DNA from: an uncultured Corynebacterium sp.
Lineage (GTDB): Bacteria; Actinomycetota; Actinomycetes; Mycobacteriales; Mycobacteriaceae
Direction: 5' to 3'
Length of the DNA: 17,132 nt
Assembly: GCF_946221105.1 (NCBI RefSeq)
Contig: NZ_CAMICL010000044.1
Coordinates: 1-17,132, forward strand
The notes beneath the pieces are model-generated. The model saw only the letters and a list, made by a program, of their open reading frames with translations. It was not told the origin of the DNA and made no database searches. Each line of letters begins with the position of its first letter. Positions within the stretch are counted from its first letter, which is position 1. Shown here piece after piece: positions 7,871 through 14,289 of this stretch. Both the position numbers and the translations under genes were made by a program.

Positions 7871-8305
7871 ATGCGCGTCGCGCTCGAGACCGCCAAACAG
7901 ACTCCCGCCGGCGACGTGCCGGTGGGCGCTGTCGTGTTTGATGCCGCGGGCGAGGTGGTGGGCAGGGGCGTGAACCGTCGAGAAGCGAACTGCGATCCCA
8001 CCGCCCACGCCGAGGTGGAAGCGATCCGCGACGCCGCGCGGACATTGGGGGCGTGGCGGCTGGACGGCTGCGAGCTTGTGGTGACGCTGGAGCCGTGCAC
8101 GATGTGCGCGGGAGCGATCCTGGGGGCGCGGGTGTCCTCGCTGGTCTTCGGCGCGTGGGAGCCGAAGACGGGCGCGGTGGGCAGCGTGCTGGACGCGATC
8201 CGGGACCCGCGCCACTTGCACGTGCCCGAGGTGCGCGCGGGTGTGCTGGAGGCGGAAGCTGCCTGCTTGCTGGGGGAGTTCTTTGAAGGTCTGAGGAGTA
8301 ATTGA
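7871..8305 (+). CDS. tadA: tRNA-specific adenosine-34 deaminase
   Basis: A 144-residue zinc deaminase of the TadA/ADAT2 family. It converts A34 of tRNA-Arg(ACG) to inosine so that one tRNA can read CGU, CGC and CGA. The active site is complete: TAHAE gives zinc ligand His46 and proton-shuttle Glu48, and EPCTMC gives zinc ligands Cys76 and Cys79. ATG at 7871 is preferred because GAGGAG (7862-7867) precedes it and the product then begins like other actinobacterial TadA proteins (MRVALETA...DVPVGAVV). The spacing of 3 nt is short. A TTG at 7838, which overlaps the upstream stop, would add 11 residues and cannot be excluded. It is likely co-transcribed with the preceding gene. Confidence 0.92.
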   Translation: MRVALETAKQTPAGDVPVGAVVFDAAGEVVGRGVNRREANCDPTAHAEVEAIRDAARTLGAWRLDGCELVVTLEPCTMCAGAILGARVSSLVFGAWEPKTGAVGSVLDAIRDPRHLHVPEVRAGVLEAEAACLLGEFFEGLRSN

Positions 8306-8335
8306 ATCGTTACCCAACGCCGCGCCATTCGTACC

Positions 8336-8341
8336 TATAGT
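8336..8341 (+). promoter_or_regulatory. Candidate -10 box for csbD
   Basis: TATAGT lies 40 bp before the csbD ATG, in the gap after the tadA stop codon. No good housekeeping -35 stands at the expected distance. This would fit an alternative (stress) sigma factor, but the motif is not diagnostic. Confidence 0.4.
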
Positions 8342-8380
8342 GGGGCACCTAACTGATTCCAACGAACAAAGGAGAACATC

Positions 8381-8608
8381 ATGGGTATTGAGGACAAGGC
8401 AGACCAGCTCAAGGGCGGCGCTAAGGAAGCTCTGGGCAACCTCACCGACAACGAGGGCCTGGCTAACGAGGGCAAGGCTGACCAGCTGGCTGGCGCAGCC
8501 AAGGAGAAGCTCTCCGAGGCTGGCGACGCTATCAAGGACAAGGCCAACGAGGTCGCCGCTAAGGTCGAGGACAAGCGCGACGAGGCTGAGAACGAGGCTG
8601 ACCGCTAA
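8381..8608 (+). CDS. CsbD family stress-response protein
   Basis: A 75-residue, highly charged, Ala/Lys/Glu/Asp-rich helical protein. Two related segments (EDKADQLKGGAKEALGNLTD near residues 4-23 and GKADQLAGAAKEKLSEAGD near residues 31-49) form the CsbD-like pattern. The family is small, abundant and induced by general stress in many bacteria; its molecular role is unknown. Translation should be strong: AAAGGAGA (8368-8375) sits at ideal distance from the ATG. Codon use is biased to a narrow set (AAG, GCT, GAG), consistent with high expression. It has its own promoter region and is followed by a small palindrome, so it is probably monocistronic. Confidence 0.88.
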   Translation: MGIEDKADQLKGGAKEALGNLTDNEGLANEGKADQLAGAAKEKLSEAGDAIKDKANEVAAKVEDKRDEAENEADR

Positions 8609-8618
8609 TTTGGTTATC

Positions 8619-8632
8619 CGGCAGCGCTGCCG
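8619..8632 (+). terminator. Small palindrome after csbD, possible weak terminator
   Basis: CGGCAGCGCTGCCG is a perfect 14-nt palindrome 10 bp after the csbD stop, followed by TTAATCTGTT. The stem is short and there is no true T-run, so termination is only possible. It lies just before tRNA-Ser. Confidence 0.35.
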
Positions 8633-8646
8633 TTAATCTGTTCGGC

Positions 8647-8734
8647 GGTAGCGTGTCCGAGCGGCCGAAGGTACTCGCCTCGAAAGCGAGTGAGGGTAAA
8701 ACCTCCGCGGGTTCAAATCCCGCCGCTACCGCCA
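8647..8734 (+). tRNA. tRNA-Ser (anticodon CGA)
   Basis: A complete class II tRNA of 88 nt with encoded CCA. The acceptor stem GGTAGCG (8647-8653) pairs perfectly with CGCTACC (8724-8730). The anticodon stem CTCGC/GCGAG encloses the loop CTCGAAA, giving anticodon CGA, which reads the serine codon UCG. The long variable arm (GAGGG...CCTC) and the T-arm (GCGGG-TTCAAAT-CCCGC) are typical of tRNA-Ser. The discriminator is G, as expected for serine. UCG is a favoured serine codon in high-GC genomes. Confidence 0.96.
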
Positions 8735-8741
8735 AAGCGTC

Positions 8742-8765
8742 AAGCCCCCGGAAACGGGGGCTTTT
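8742..8765 (+). terminator. Terminator after tRNA-Ser
   Basis: A perfect 9-bp stem (AAGCCCCCG at 8742-8750, CGGGGGCTT at 8755-8763) closed by a GAAA tetraloop is followed by a short T-run. It ends the tRNA transcript 8 bp after the CCA end. Confidence 0.88.
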
Positions 8766-8785
8766 CGCATGTCGGGGGTGGCCAC

Positions 8786-8806
8786 TAGGATGGGCCGGGT
8801 TACGCT
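8786..8806 (+). promoter_or_regulatory. Candidate -10 boxes for the MMPL-tgt operon
   Basis: TAGGAT (8786-8791) and TACGCT (8801-8806) both fit TANNNT upstream of the GTG at 8844. No good -35 is visible; the tRNA terminator occupies the region just upstream. I cannot choose between the two. Confidence 0.35.
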
Positions 8807-8843
8807 CGCGCGGGCCGCGGGCGGGAAGGAACGGGTCTTTTAC

Positions 8844-11207
8844 GTGGCGAAACTGCTGTACAAACTCGGGCGCTGGTCGTACCTGCACAAGTGGCGGGTG
8901 ATCGTCGCCTGGCTGTTGCTGCTCGGGGCGACGGCCGCCGGCGCGTTGTCGCTGATGAAGCCGTTCACGGACGAGTTCGCCATCGAGAACACCCCGGCCA
9001 TTGACGCGCTGGACTCCATGGAGGAGAACTTTCCCGATGCGGGCAACGTGGCCACCGCGCCGAGCGTGAACCTGGTCTTTGCGGCGCCGGAGGGCGAGCG
9101 GCTGGACACCCCGGAGCACATGGCAGCGATGGATCAGACCGTCGGCTACATCCGCGACCACCTGGGCGTGGAGGGGCAGCGCTTCGGCAACCCGGTGCAG
9201 GTCAACGATGAGTTGCAGCGCACCATCATCGACCAGATGTCGCAGATGGGCATGCCGTCCGAGCGCGCAGAGGCCGACGCGCACAACATGCGGATGCTTT
9301 CCGACGACGCACGCATCGGCTACACCACCTTCGACTTCGATGCCCCGTCTTCGATGTCCGTGGATCAGGCGGACCGCGATGTGGTGACTGAGGCCATGCA
9401 GCTGGGCCGCGACGCCGGGCTGCAGGTGGAGGCCGGCGGCGCCGGCTTCGGCGACCCGATCGCGGTGAAGACCACCTCCGAGCTGGTCGGCCTGGGCGTG
9501 GCGTTTGTGGTGCTGGTGGTCACCTTCGGCTCGCTGGCCGCGTCCGTGATCCCGCTGATCTCCGCCGTGGTGGGCGTGGGCATCGGCGCACTGCTGGTGC
9601 TGTTGACCACGCACTGGGTGGAGCTGAACAACGTCACCCCGGTGCTTGCGGTGATGATCGGCTTGGCTGTGGGCATCGACTACGCCCTGTTCATCCTCTC
9701 CCGCTACCGGCAGGAGGCGCGGGACCTACCGCCGGACGAGGCCGCGGGCATGGCGGTGGGCACCGCCGGCTCCTCGGTGGTCTTCGCCGGCACGACGGTG
9801 TTTACGGCGTTGGTGGCGCTGGCGCTGGCGGGCATCGAGTTCCTCACCTGGATGGGCCTGGCGGCCGCGGCCACCGTCGCGATTTCCGTGCTGGTGGCGC
9901 TCACCCTCGTGCCCGCGCTGTTGGGCCTGTGGAGCACGAAGGCGTTCGCCGGCAAGATCCCCGGACTTGCCGGCAACCCCGGGCCCGGCAAGCGCCCGGG
10001 CAAGAACCTGGACGAAAACTCCATGGGCCGGCGCTGGGTCCGCTTCGTGGAAAAGGCCCCCGGCCTGGTCATGGCCGTGGTGGTGCTGGGCCTCAGCGCC
10101 CTGAGCATCCCGGTGCTGAACCTGGAGATGGCGCTGCCGTCTGACACCACCTCCAACCTGGACACCACCCAGCGCAAATCCGCCGACCTGATGGCCGAGG
10201 GCTTCGGCCCCGGCGTGAACGCCCCGCTGCTTCTGGTCGTGGACGCGCACAGCGTCAACCCGGACTCGGAGATCCTGCAGCCGTACATGGACGCCATCCC
10301 GGACGAGGCCGGCGGCGACGCCGAAAAGGCCGCGATGGCCAGCTTCATCTACACCGTGGGCGAAGTCGGTGCCGTCGGCGGCATCACCCACGCCCAGCTC
10401 ATCGGCGCCAACGACGATTTGACCGCCGCGCAGATCCTGGCCACCCCGGACGGCGGCCCCGAGGAGCAGCGCACCCTCGCCGTCGCCCACGGCGTGCGCG
10501 ACGTGATCGGCCAGGTGGAAGACGCCACCGGCACCGACATCGGCCTGACCGGCCTGACCGCGGTGCAGATGGACATCACCGAAGAGCTCGCCGAGGCCAT
10601 GCCGCTGTATCTGTCCATCGTGGTGGGCCTGGCCATCGTGCTGCTGATGGTGGTGTTCCGCTCCATCCTCGTGCCGCTCGTGGCCGGCCTGGGCTTTTTG
10701 CTCTCGGTCGGCGCCGCGTTCGGCGTCACCGTCCTGGTCTTCCAGGAGGGGCTGTTCGGCCTGGTCAACACCCCGGGGCCCATCCTGTCGTTCCTGCCCA
10801 TCTTCATGATCGGCGTGACCTTCGGCCTGGCCATGGACTACCAGGTCTTCCTGGTCACGCGCATTCGTGAGGCGTATCTGAAACGTGGAAACGTCGATAA
10901 GCTTCGCGCAGTCCACGAATCCACCGTCGAAGGCTTCGCGCAGGGCGCACGCGTGGTCACCGCCGCCGCGATCATCATGATCGCCGTGTTCATCGCCTTT
11001 TTGGACCAGCCACTGCCGTTCATCCAGATCTTCGGCTTCGCCCTCGGCGTCGCCGTGCTTTTCGACGCCTTCTTTATCCGCATGGCCCTCGTCCCCGCCA
11101 CCATGTACATCCTGGGTCGCTCCACCTGGTGGATGCCGAAATGGCTCGACCGCCTCCTGCCCGAAGTGGACGTCGAGGGCACCGAACTAGAAAAGGAACA
11201 CGCATGA
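8844..11207 (+). CDS. MMPL family RND-type membrane transporter
   Basis: A 787-residue polytopic exporter. GTG at 8844 is chosen over the upstream ATGs at 8769 and 8790 because those lie in the terminator/promoter region and because MAKLLYKLGRWSYLHKWRV is the usual start in this family; AAGGA (8826-8830) is 13 nt upstream. TM1 is about residues 18-38, followed by a large external domain, a first bundle of helices, a cytoplasmic loop, a second external domain and a second bundle. Each half has the MMPL/RND proton-relay Asp-Tyr pair: GIDYALF (D279, Y280) and AMDYQVF (D665, Y666). In Corynebacteriales, MMPL proteins export trehalose mycolates and other lipids, driven by proton flow. This member's substrate is not evident. 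Its TGA overlaps the tgt ATG (ATGA), so the two are translationally coupled. Confidence 0.9.
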   Translation: MAKLLYKLGRWSYLHKWRVIVAWLLLLGATAAGALSLMKPFTDEFAIENTPAIDALDSMEENFPDAGNVATAPSVNLVFAAPEGERLDTPEHMAAMDQTVGYIRDHLGVEGQRFGNPVQVNDELQRTIIDQMSQMGMPSERAEADAHNMRMLSDDARIGYTTFDFDAPSSMSVDQADRDVVTEAMQLGRDAGLQVEAGGAGFGDPIAVKTTSELVGLGVAFVVLVVTFGSLAASVIPLISAVVGVGIGALLVLLTTHWVELNNVTPVLAVMIGLAVGIDYALFILSRYRQEARDLPPDEAAGMAVGTAGSSVVFAGTTVFTALVALALAGIEFLTWMGLAAAATVAISVLVALTLVPALLGLWSTKAFAGKIPGLAGNPGPGKRPGKNLDENSMGRRWVRFVEKAPGLVMAVVVLGLSALSIPVLNLEMALPSDTTSNLDTTQRKSADLMAEGFGPGVNAPLLLVVDAHSVNPDSEILQPYMDAIPDEAGGDAEKAAMASFIYTVGEVGAVGGITHAQLIGANDDLTAAQILATPDGGPEEQRTLAVAHGVRDVIGQVEDATGTDIGLTGLTAVQMDITEELAEAMPLYLSIVVGLAIVLLMVVFRSILVPLVAGLGFLLSVGAAFGVTVLVFQEGLFGLVNTPGPILSFLPIFMIGVTFGLAMDYQVFLVTRIREAYLKRGNVDKLRAVHESTVEGFAQGARVVTAAAIIMIAVFIAFLDQPLPFIQIFGFALGVAVLFDAFFIRMALVPATMYILGRSTWWMPKWLDRLLPEVDVEGTELEKEHA

Positions 11208-12457
11208 CCGACGTGACGTTTGAGGCCCACACCCAACTCGAGCCCGCGCCGGGCCGCCACGGCCGCACCGGCGTGATCCACACCCCGCACGGTTCGATCC
11301 AAACTCCCGCGTTCATCCCCGTGGCCACCAAGGCGACCGTGAAAACGCTCACCCCGGAGCAGATCCGCCAAACCGGCGCGCAGGCCATCCTGTCCAACGC
11401 GTACCACCTGTACCTGCAGCCCGGCCCCGACATCGTGGACGAGGCCGGGGGCGTGGCCGCCTTCGAAAACTGGCACGGGCCCACCTACACCGACTCCGGC
11501 GGCTTCCAGGTGATGAGCCTCGGCGTCGGGTTTAAGAAAGTCCTGGCCATGGACGTCGCCGGACTGACCGAGGGTGATATCCGCGCCGCCAACAAAGACC
11601 GCATGGCGCGCGTGGACGACGACGGCGTGGACTTCAAATCCGTCATCGACGGCTCGTCCCACCGCTTCACGCCCGAGGTGTCCATGCAGATCCAGCACCA
11701 GCTGGGCGCCGACATCATGTTCGCCTTCGACGAGCTGACCACCCTCGTGGATACCCGCGCCTACCAGGAACATTCCGTCGAGCGCACCCGCCGCTGGGCC
11801 CGCAGGTGCTTGCTGGAGCATGACCGCCTAACGACGGCACGTTCCGACAAACCCCTCCAATCCCTCTGGGGCGTGGTCCAGGGTGCCCAATACGAGGACC
11901 TGCGCCGGCAGGCGGTGCGGGGGCTGCTGGACCTGGATAAGGAGGCCCGCGACGAGGGCCGCCGCGGCTTCGGAGGCTTCGGCATCGGCGGCGCACTGGA
12001 GAAGGAAAACCTGGGCACCATCGTCGGCTGGGTCACCGACGAGCTGCCCGTTTCGATGCCCCGGCACCTGCTGGGCATCTCCGAGCCCGACGACATTTTC
12101 ACCGCAGTCGAAGCCGGCGCCGACACCTTCGACTGCGTCGCACCCACCCGCCTGGGCCGCCGCGGCGGGGTGTACACCCTGGACGGACGCATGAACCTCG
12201 CCGGCGCCCGGTTCAAGCGCGACTTTTCTGGCGTGGACGAGGAGTTCGGCGGCTACGTCTCCGAGAACTACTCCCGCGCCTACATCCACCACCTGCTCAA
12301 AGCCAAGGAGTATTTGGCCGGCACGCTTTGCACCATGCACAACCTGGAGTTCATGATCCGGCTGGTGGACAACATCCGCGCCGCCATCGACGCCGGCGAC
12401 TACGAGGCCTACCGCGACGAGTTCCTCGGCCGCTACTACGCGGGTCAGCGCAAGTAG
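11204..12457 (+). CDS. tgt: tRNA-guanine(34) transglycosylase, zinc cysteines missing
   Basis: A 417-residue TIM-barrel enzyme that exchanges guanine-34 of GUN-anticodon tRNAs (Asp, Asn, His, Tyr) for a 7-deazaguanine base. ATG at 11204 overlaps the MMPL stop, with AAAGGA about 6 nt upstream. Catalytic residues are present: DSGGFQ (D97), FDE (D176, guanine recognition), VVQG (Q226), IGG (262-263) and the nucleophile in FDCVAPTR (D310). The structural zinc site is not: where most bacterial Tgt proteins have CxCxxC before NYSRAYxHHL, this one has F348, G350 and S353; only the His ligand (H379) remains. The Cys that usually follows FDE is Leu178, and the segment between D97 and D176 is about 20 residues longer than in typical bacterial Tgt. 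These features suggest a divergent lineage, possibly with a different base preference such as queuine. YhhQ and GluQ nearby support a queuosine role. Confidence 0.85.
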   Translation: MTDVTFEAHTQLEPAPGRHGRTGVIHTPHGSIQTPAFIPVATKATVKTLTPEQIRQTGAQAILSNAYHLYLQPGPDIVDEAGGVAAFENWHGPTYTDSGGFQVMSLGVGFKKVLAMDVAGLTEGDIRAANKDRMARVDDDGVDFKSVIDGSSHRFTPEVSMQIQHQLGADIMFAFDELTTLVDTRAYQEHSVERTRRWARRCLLEHDRLTTARSDKPLQSLWGVVQGAQYEDLRRQAVRGLLDLDKEARDEGRRGFGGFGIGGALEKENLGTIVGWVTDELPVSMPRHLLGISEPDDIFTAVEAGADTFDCVAPTRLGRRGGVYTLDGRMNLAGARFKRDFSGVDEEFGGYVSENYSRAYIHHLLKAKEYLAGTLCTMHNLEFMIRLVDNIRAAIDAGDYEAYRDEFLGRYYAGQRK

Positions 12458-12490
12458 GGGCCCTCCGCGCCGGTCGTTGTTTCCGCGTTT

Positions 12491-12533
12491 CCGCCCGCGC
12501 CCCTCTCTGCCCCGCCCGCGACCCCTCTCTCCG
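12491..12533. repeat. Two 21-22 nt pyrimidine-rich direct repeats
   Basis: CCGCCCGCG plus CCCCTCTCT occurs at 12491 and again at 12512 with one base inserted (CCGCCCGCGACCCCTCTCT). It is flanked by two copies of CCGCGTTTCC. It lies in the 250-bp gap after tgt, immediately before the long palindrome, and codes for nothing that I can see. Confidence 0.6.
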
Positions 12534-12538
12534 CGTTT

Positions 12539-12599
12539 CCAGCTACAAGGGTCCAGCTAACCGCGATTTTTCGCCGGATAGCTGGCTCCTTGTAGCTGG
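12539..12599. repeat. 61-bp imperfect palindrome after tgt
   Basis: Two 21-nt arms (12539-12559 and 12579-12599) are inverted copies differing at two adjacent bases; the outer 12 nt, CCAGCTACAAGG, pair perfectly. The 19-nt centre (CGA-TTTT-TCG core) can extend the hairpin. No T-run follows on the + strand, so it is not a classical terminator, though such a structure may still end or protect the tgt mRNA. It may be a dispersed palindromic element (REP or MITE-like). Confidence 0.8.
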
Positions 12600-12710
12600 A
12601 TCCTTGGCTGTGGGGTAGAGCCAGTCCGCCGCTAGCCAATGTTTCAGACAGCAAGGTTGCCACGCGTCCACTACTGTGAAAATCTCTGTGGGCAGACATT
12701 GGGGGGGTTC

Positions 12711-13145
12711 GTGGATAATTCCACGTGGCAGATTGAAATCTTCAACGAGGGCAACTTCGCGCGGTTTTTTAAACGTCTGGATGAAGCAGAACGCGCGGTA
12801 GTGGACGCGGCGATTCAGCACGTTCTTGTGCCGCTGGGTATTGACATCTGCGCCAGCGAATGGGGGAAGAGCTTAGGCCAGGGTCTTTATGAGTTGAGAA
12901 TCAGGCGCAATCTGGAAACGATTCTTCGAGAGTATGGGTCTCCGGAATCGGTCGAAAGCTTGCCCAACCGATGGCGAAAGAAGCGAATCCTGATCCGTAT
13001 CTACTGCACGTTTTACGGTGATCGAGTCGTCCTCCTCCTCGGCGGTTACAACAAGTTACGAGCACCGTCGCAAAAGCAAGAGCAGAAGGAGATCAAGGCT
13101 GCTAGAGCCACGTTGGCGAGCTGGCATCGACAACAATCATATTGA
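12711..13145 (+). CDS. HigB/RelE-superfamily toxin (phage Gp49-like)
   Basis: A 144-residue basic protein of the phage-derived Gp49-like/HigB toxin family, whose members are mostly ribosome-dependent mRNA endonucleases. The family core is visible: a Trp-containing strand with GLYELRIRR (residues 58-66), then RIYCTFYGDRVVLLLGGYNKLRAPSQ and a C-terminal helix, KEIKAARATLASW. A stretch of about 15 residues between the two core strands is longer than usual. GTG at 12711 is preferred: a run of seven G (12701-12707) is just upstream and the product begins close to the family core. The open frame extends to an ATG at 12639, so a longer protein of 168 residues is possible. G+C is visibly lower than in tgt or gluQ. 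The XRE-type antitoxin gene follows. Confidence 0.75.
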   Translation: MDNSTWQIEIFNEGNFARFFKRLDEAERAVVDAAIQHVLVPLGIDICASEWGKSLGQGLYELRIRRNLETILREYGSPESVESLPNRWRKKRILIRIYCTFYGDRVVLLLGGYNKLRAPSQKQEQKEIKAARATLASWHRQQSY

Positions 13146-13170
13146 CGTTATGTGGTATGACACATAATGT
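13142..13170 (+). promoter_or_regulatory. Antitoxin promoter with embedded palindromic operator
   Basis: TTGACG (13142-13147) and TAATGT (13165-13170) are spaced by exactly 17 bp, a near-ideal sigma-70 type promoter starting inside the last toxin codons. The spacer and the start of the -10 contain a perfect 7-bp inverted repeat, TTATGTG-N6-CACATAA (13148-13167). A regulator bound there would block RNA polymerase, so this is a good candidate site for autoregulation by the antitoxin. Confidence 0.7.
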
Positions 13171-13210
13171 GAGTGTGCTGGTTATTGATTCACGAGGACG
13201 GGGTTGGGAA

Positions 13211-13540
13211 ATGGCCACTACGAACTACGAAGACTTTGTGCGGCCCTTCAGGGACAAGGCATCACCTCAAGCCGAGGTAGTACGTGAGACGGCTGGGCGT
13301 GCATTTGCTTCCGAACTTGCGGAGCGTCAAGCCGTCGGAGCGGCTCTCGCTGCGGCGAGGAAGAATTGTGGTGCGACCCAGCAGGTTGTAGCTGATGCAG
13401 CGGGGATTCAGCAGGCGGAGTTGAGCCGCATTGAGAACGGGGTAAGCAATCCGACGGTGGCAACGTTGCTTAAGATCCTGGCAGCGCTCGATCTGCGTTT
13501 GGCTTTTGAGCCTGCCGACTCTCTCTCGCACAAACCCTGA
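13211..13540 (+). CDS. HigA-like XRE-family antitoxin
   Basis: A 109-residue protein with a Cro/C1-type helix-turn-helix (about residues 41-97: AALAAARKNCGATQQVVADA, then GIQQAELSRIENGVSNPT). It probably neutralises the preceding toxin and represses its own promoter. ATG at 13211 is preferred. The frame is open further upstream, but those codons lie in the promoter; a transcript from the promoter at 13142-13170 would start near 13177, downstream of the in-frame GTG at 13175. A weak GAGGA (13194-13198) is the ribosome binding candidate. The N-terminal 40 residues are a helical region of the kind that contacts toxin in toxin-first (HigBA-type) modules. The last codons and stop lie inside a 15-bp arm of a palindrome. 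Confidence 0.8.
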   Translation: MATTNYEDFVRPFRDKASPQAEVVRETAGRAFASELAERQAVGAALAAARKNCGATQQVVADAAGIQQAELSRIENGVSNPTVATLLKILAALDLRLAFEPADSLSHKP

Positions 13541-13605
13541 GCAAGCTGCCCCTAGTACGCGCAAAATCCGCGCATACTCTGGCTCCCTTCCTCAGGGTTT
13601 GTGCG
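13527..13605. repeat. 79-bp palindrome overlapping the antitoxin stop codon
   Basis: Perfect 15-bp arms CGCACAAACCCTGAG (13527-13541) and CTCAGGGTTTGTGCG (13591-13605) enclose a second inverted pair, AGTACGCG (13554-13561) with CGCG-CA-TACT (13569-13578). It lies between convergent higA-like and yhhQ genes, so it may act as a two-way terminator, although there is no T-run. Its length and its overlap with coding sequence also fit an inserted palindromic element. Confidence 0.75.
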
Positions 13606-13622
13606 CAAAGTATCCAAACCTC

Positions 13623-14270
13623 CTACGCCGCCGCGCGCTCCTCGGCCCGGCGCACCGCTGCGATGGTCGGGTACGTCACCGGAAGCAGCAGCACCTCCAT
13701 GGCGGTTTTCCACACGAAGCCGACCACCACGTAGTTCATAAACGCCCCGGCCGAGTCGATGCCGATGACGCTGGCCGCGATGGAGCAGAACAGTAGCGTG
13801 TCCGCGAATTCGCCGACCACGGTGGAGCCGATCAGTCGCGCCCAGAGGTGCCCGGCACCAAGCCGGTCTTTCATCCGCTGCAGCACCCACGCGTTGAGCA
13901 GCTGCCCCACCACGTACCCGGTCAGCGACGCAGCCACGATCTGCGGCAGGAGGCCGAGGACGGCGGCGAAGGTGTCGTCCATGTCGTAAAACTCGGCGGC
14001 AGGCAGCCAGATCGCGATGTAGAAGGACAGGACTGCGACGACGGCGATGCCGAACCCAGTGAACACCGCTCGCCTCGCCGCGCGAAACCCGTAGACCTCG
14101 GCGATGACGTCGCCGATGACATAGGAGATGGGGAAGAGGAAGAACGCACCGTCGGTGATCAGCGGCCCGAGAGCGACTCCTTTTTGCGCGGTGATGTTGG
14201 AGATCAGAAACACTGCGCAGAACAGGGCGAGCAGGTAGGGGTACGGGGAGCGGGAAACGCGGGGTGACAT
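13623..14270 (-). CDS. yhhQ: Queuosine precursor transporter (YhhQ/VUT family)
   Basis: A 215-residue membrane protein with about six hydrophobic helices. Family marks are SNITAQK in TM1, FPISYVIGDVIAEVYGFRAAR near TM2, a central VGQLLNAWVLQ stretch and GEFADTLLF near the C-terminal half. The family imports queuosine precursors (preQ0 and preQ1 in Escherichia coli; related proteins take up queuine). The ATG at 14270 gives MSPRVSRSPYPYLLALF; ATGs at 14282 and 14291 would add 4 or 7 residues and cannot be excluded. The gene is divergent from gluQ with overlapping start regions, so one short segment drives both. With Tgt and GluQ close by, it should feed the base used to modify tRNA. Confidence 0.88.
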   Translation of the reverse strand: MSPRVSRSPYPYLLALFCAVFLISNITAQKGVALGPLITDGAFFLFPISYVIGDVIAEVYGFRAARRAVFTGFGIAVVAVLSFYIAIWLPAAEFYDMDDTFAAVLGLLPQIVAASLTGYVVGQLLNAWVLQRMKDRLGAGHLWARLIGSTVVGEFADTLLFCSIAASVIGIDSAGAFMNYVVVGFVWKTAMEVLLLPVTYPTIAAVRRAEERAAA

Positions 14271-14276
14271 GCGCTT

Positions 14277-14282
14277 TATCAT
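14277..14282 (+). promoter_or_regulatory. Candidate -10 box for leaderless gluQ
   Basis: TATCAT fits TANNNT and ends 7 nt before the ATG at 14290, with no Shine-Dalgarno sequence between. This favours a leaderless gluQ mRNA. The box lies within the beginning of the divergent yhhQ frame if yhhQ starts at 14282 or 14291. Confidence 0.45.
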
Positions 14283-14289
14283 GGCACAC

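Noticed and set aside
8647..8734. tRNA-Ser as a possible integration site for a mobile element
   Set aside because: No integrase gene and no second copy of the tRNA 3' end were seen in the window.
8559..10916. Long minus-strand open frames opposite tRNA-Ser and the MMPL gene
   Set aside because: They read through tRNA-Ser and a terminator or mirror the MMPL codons; the products are His/Gln/Gly/Arg-rich without recognisable domains.
11204..12457. Reading the Tgt-like protein as DpdA, the DNA 7-deazaguanine transglycosylase
   Set aside because: Its length and the NYSRAYIHHL, DSGGFQ and FDCVAPTR motifs follow tRNA Tgt closely, and no other Dpd-system genes are nearby; gluQ and yhhQ point to tRNA queuosine.
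13142..13210. Upstream extension of the antitoxin to a TTG at 13142
   Set aside because: These codons overlap the toxin stop and a strong promoter whose transcript would begin near 13177, so they would not be translated from that promoter.
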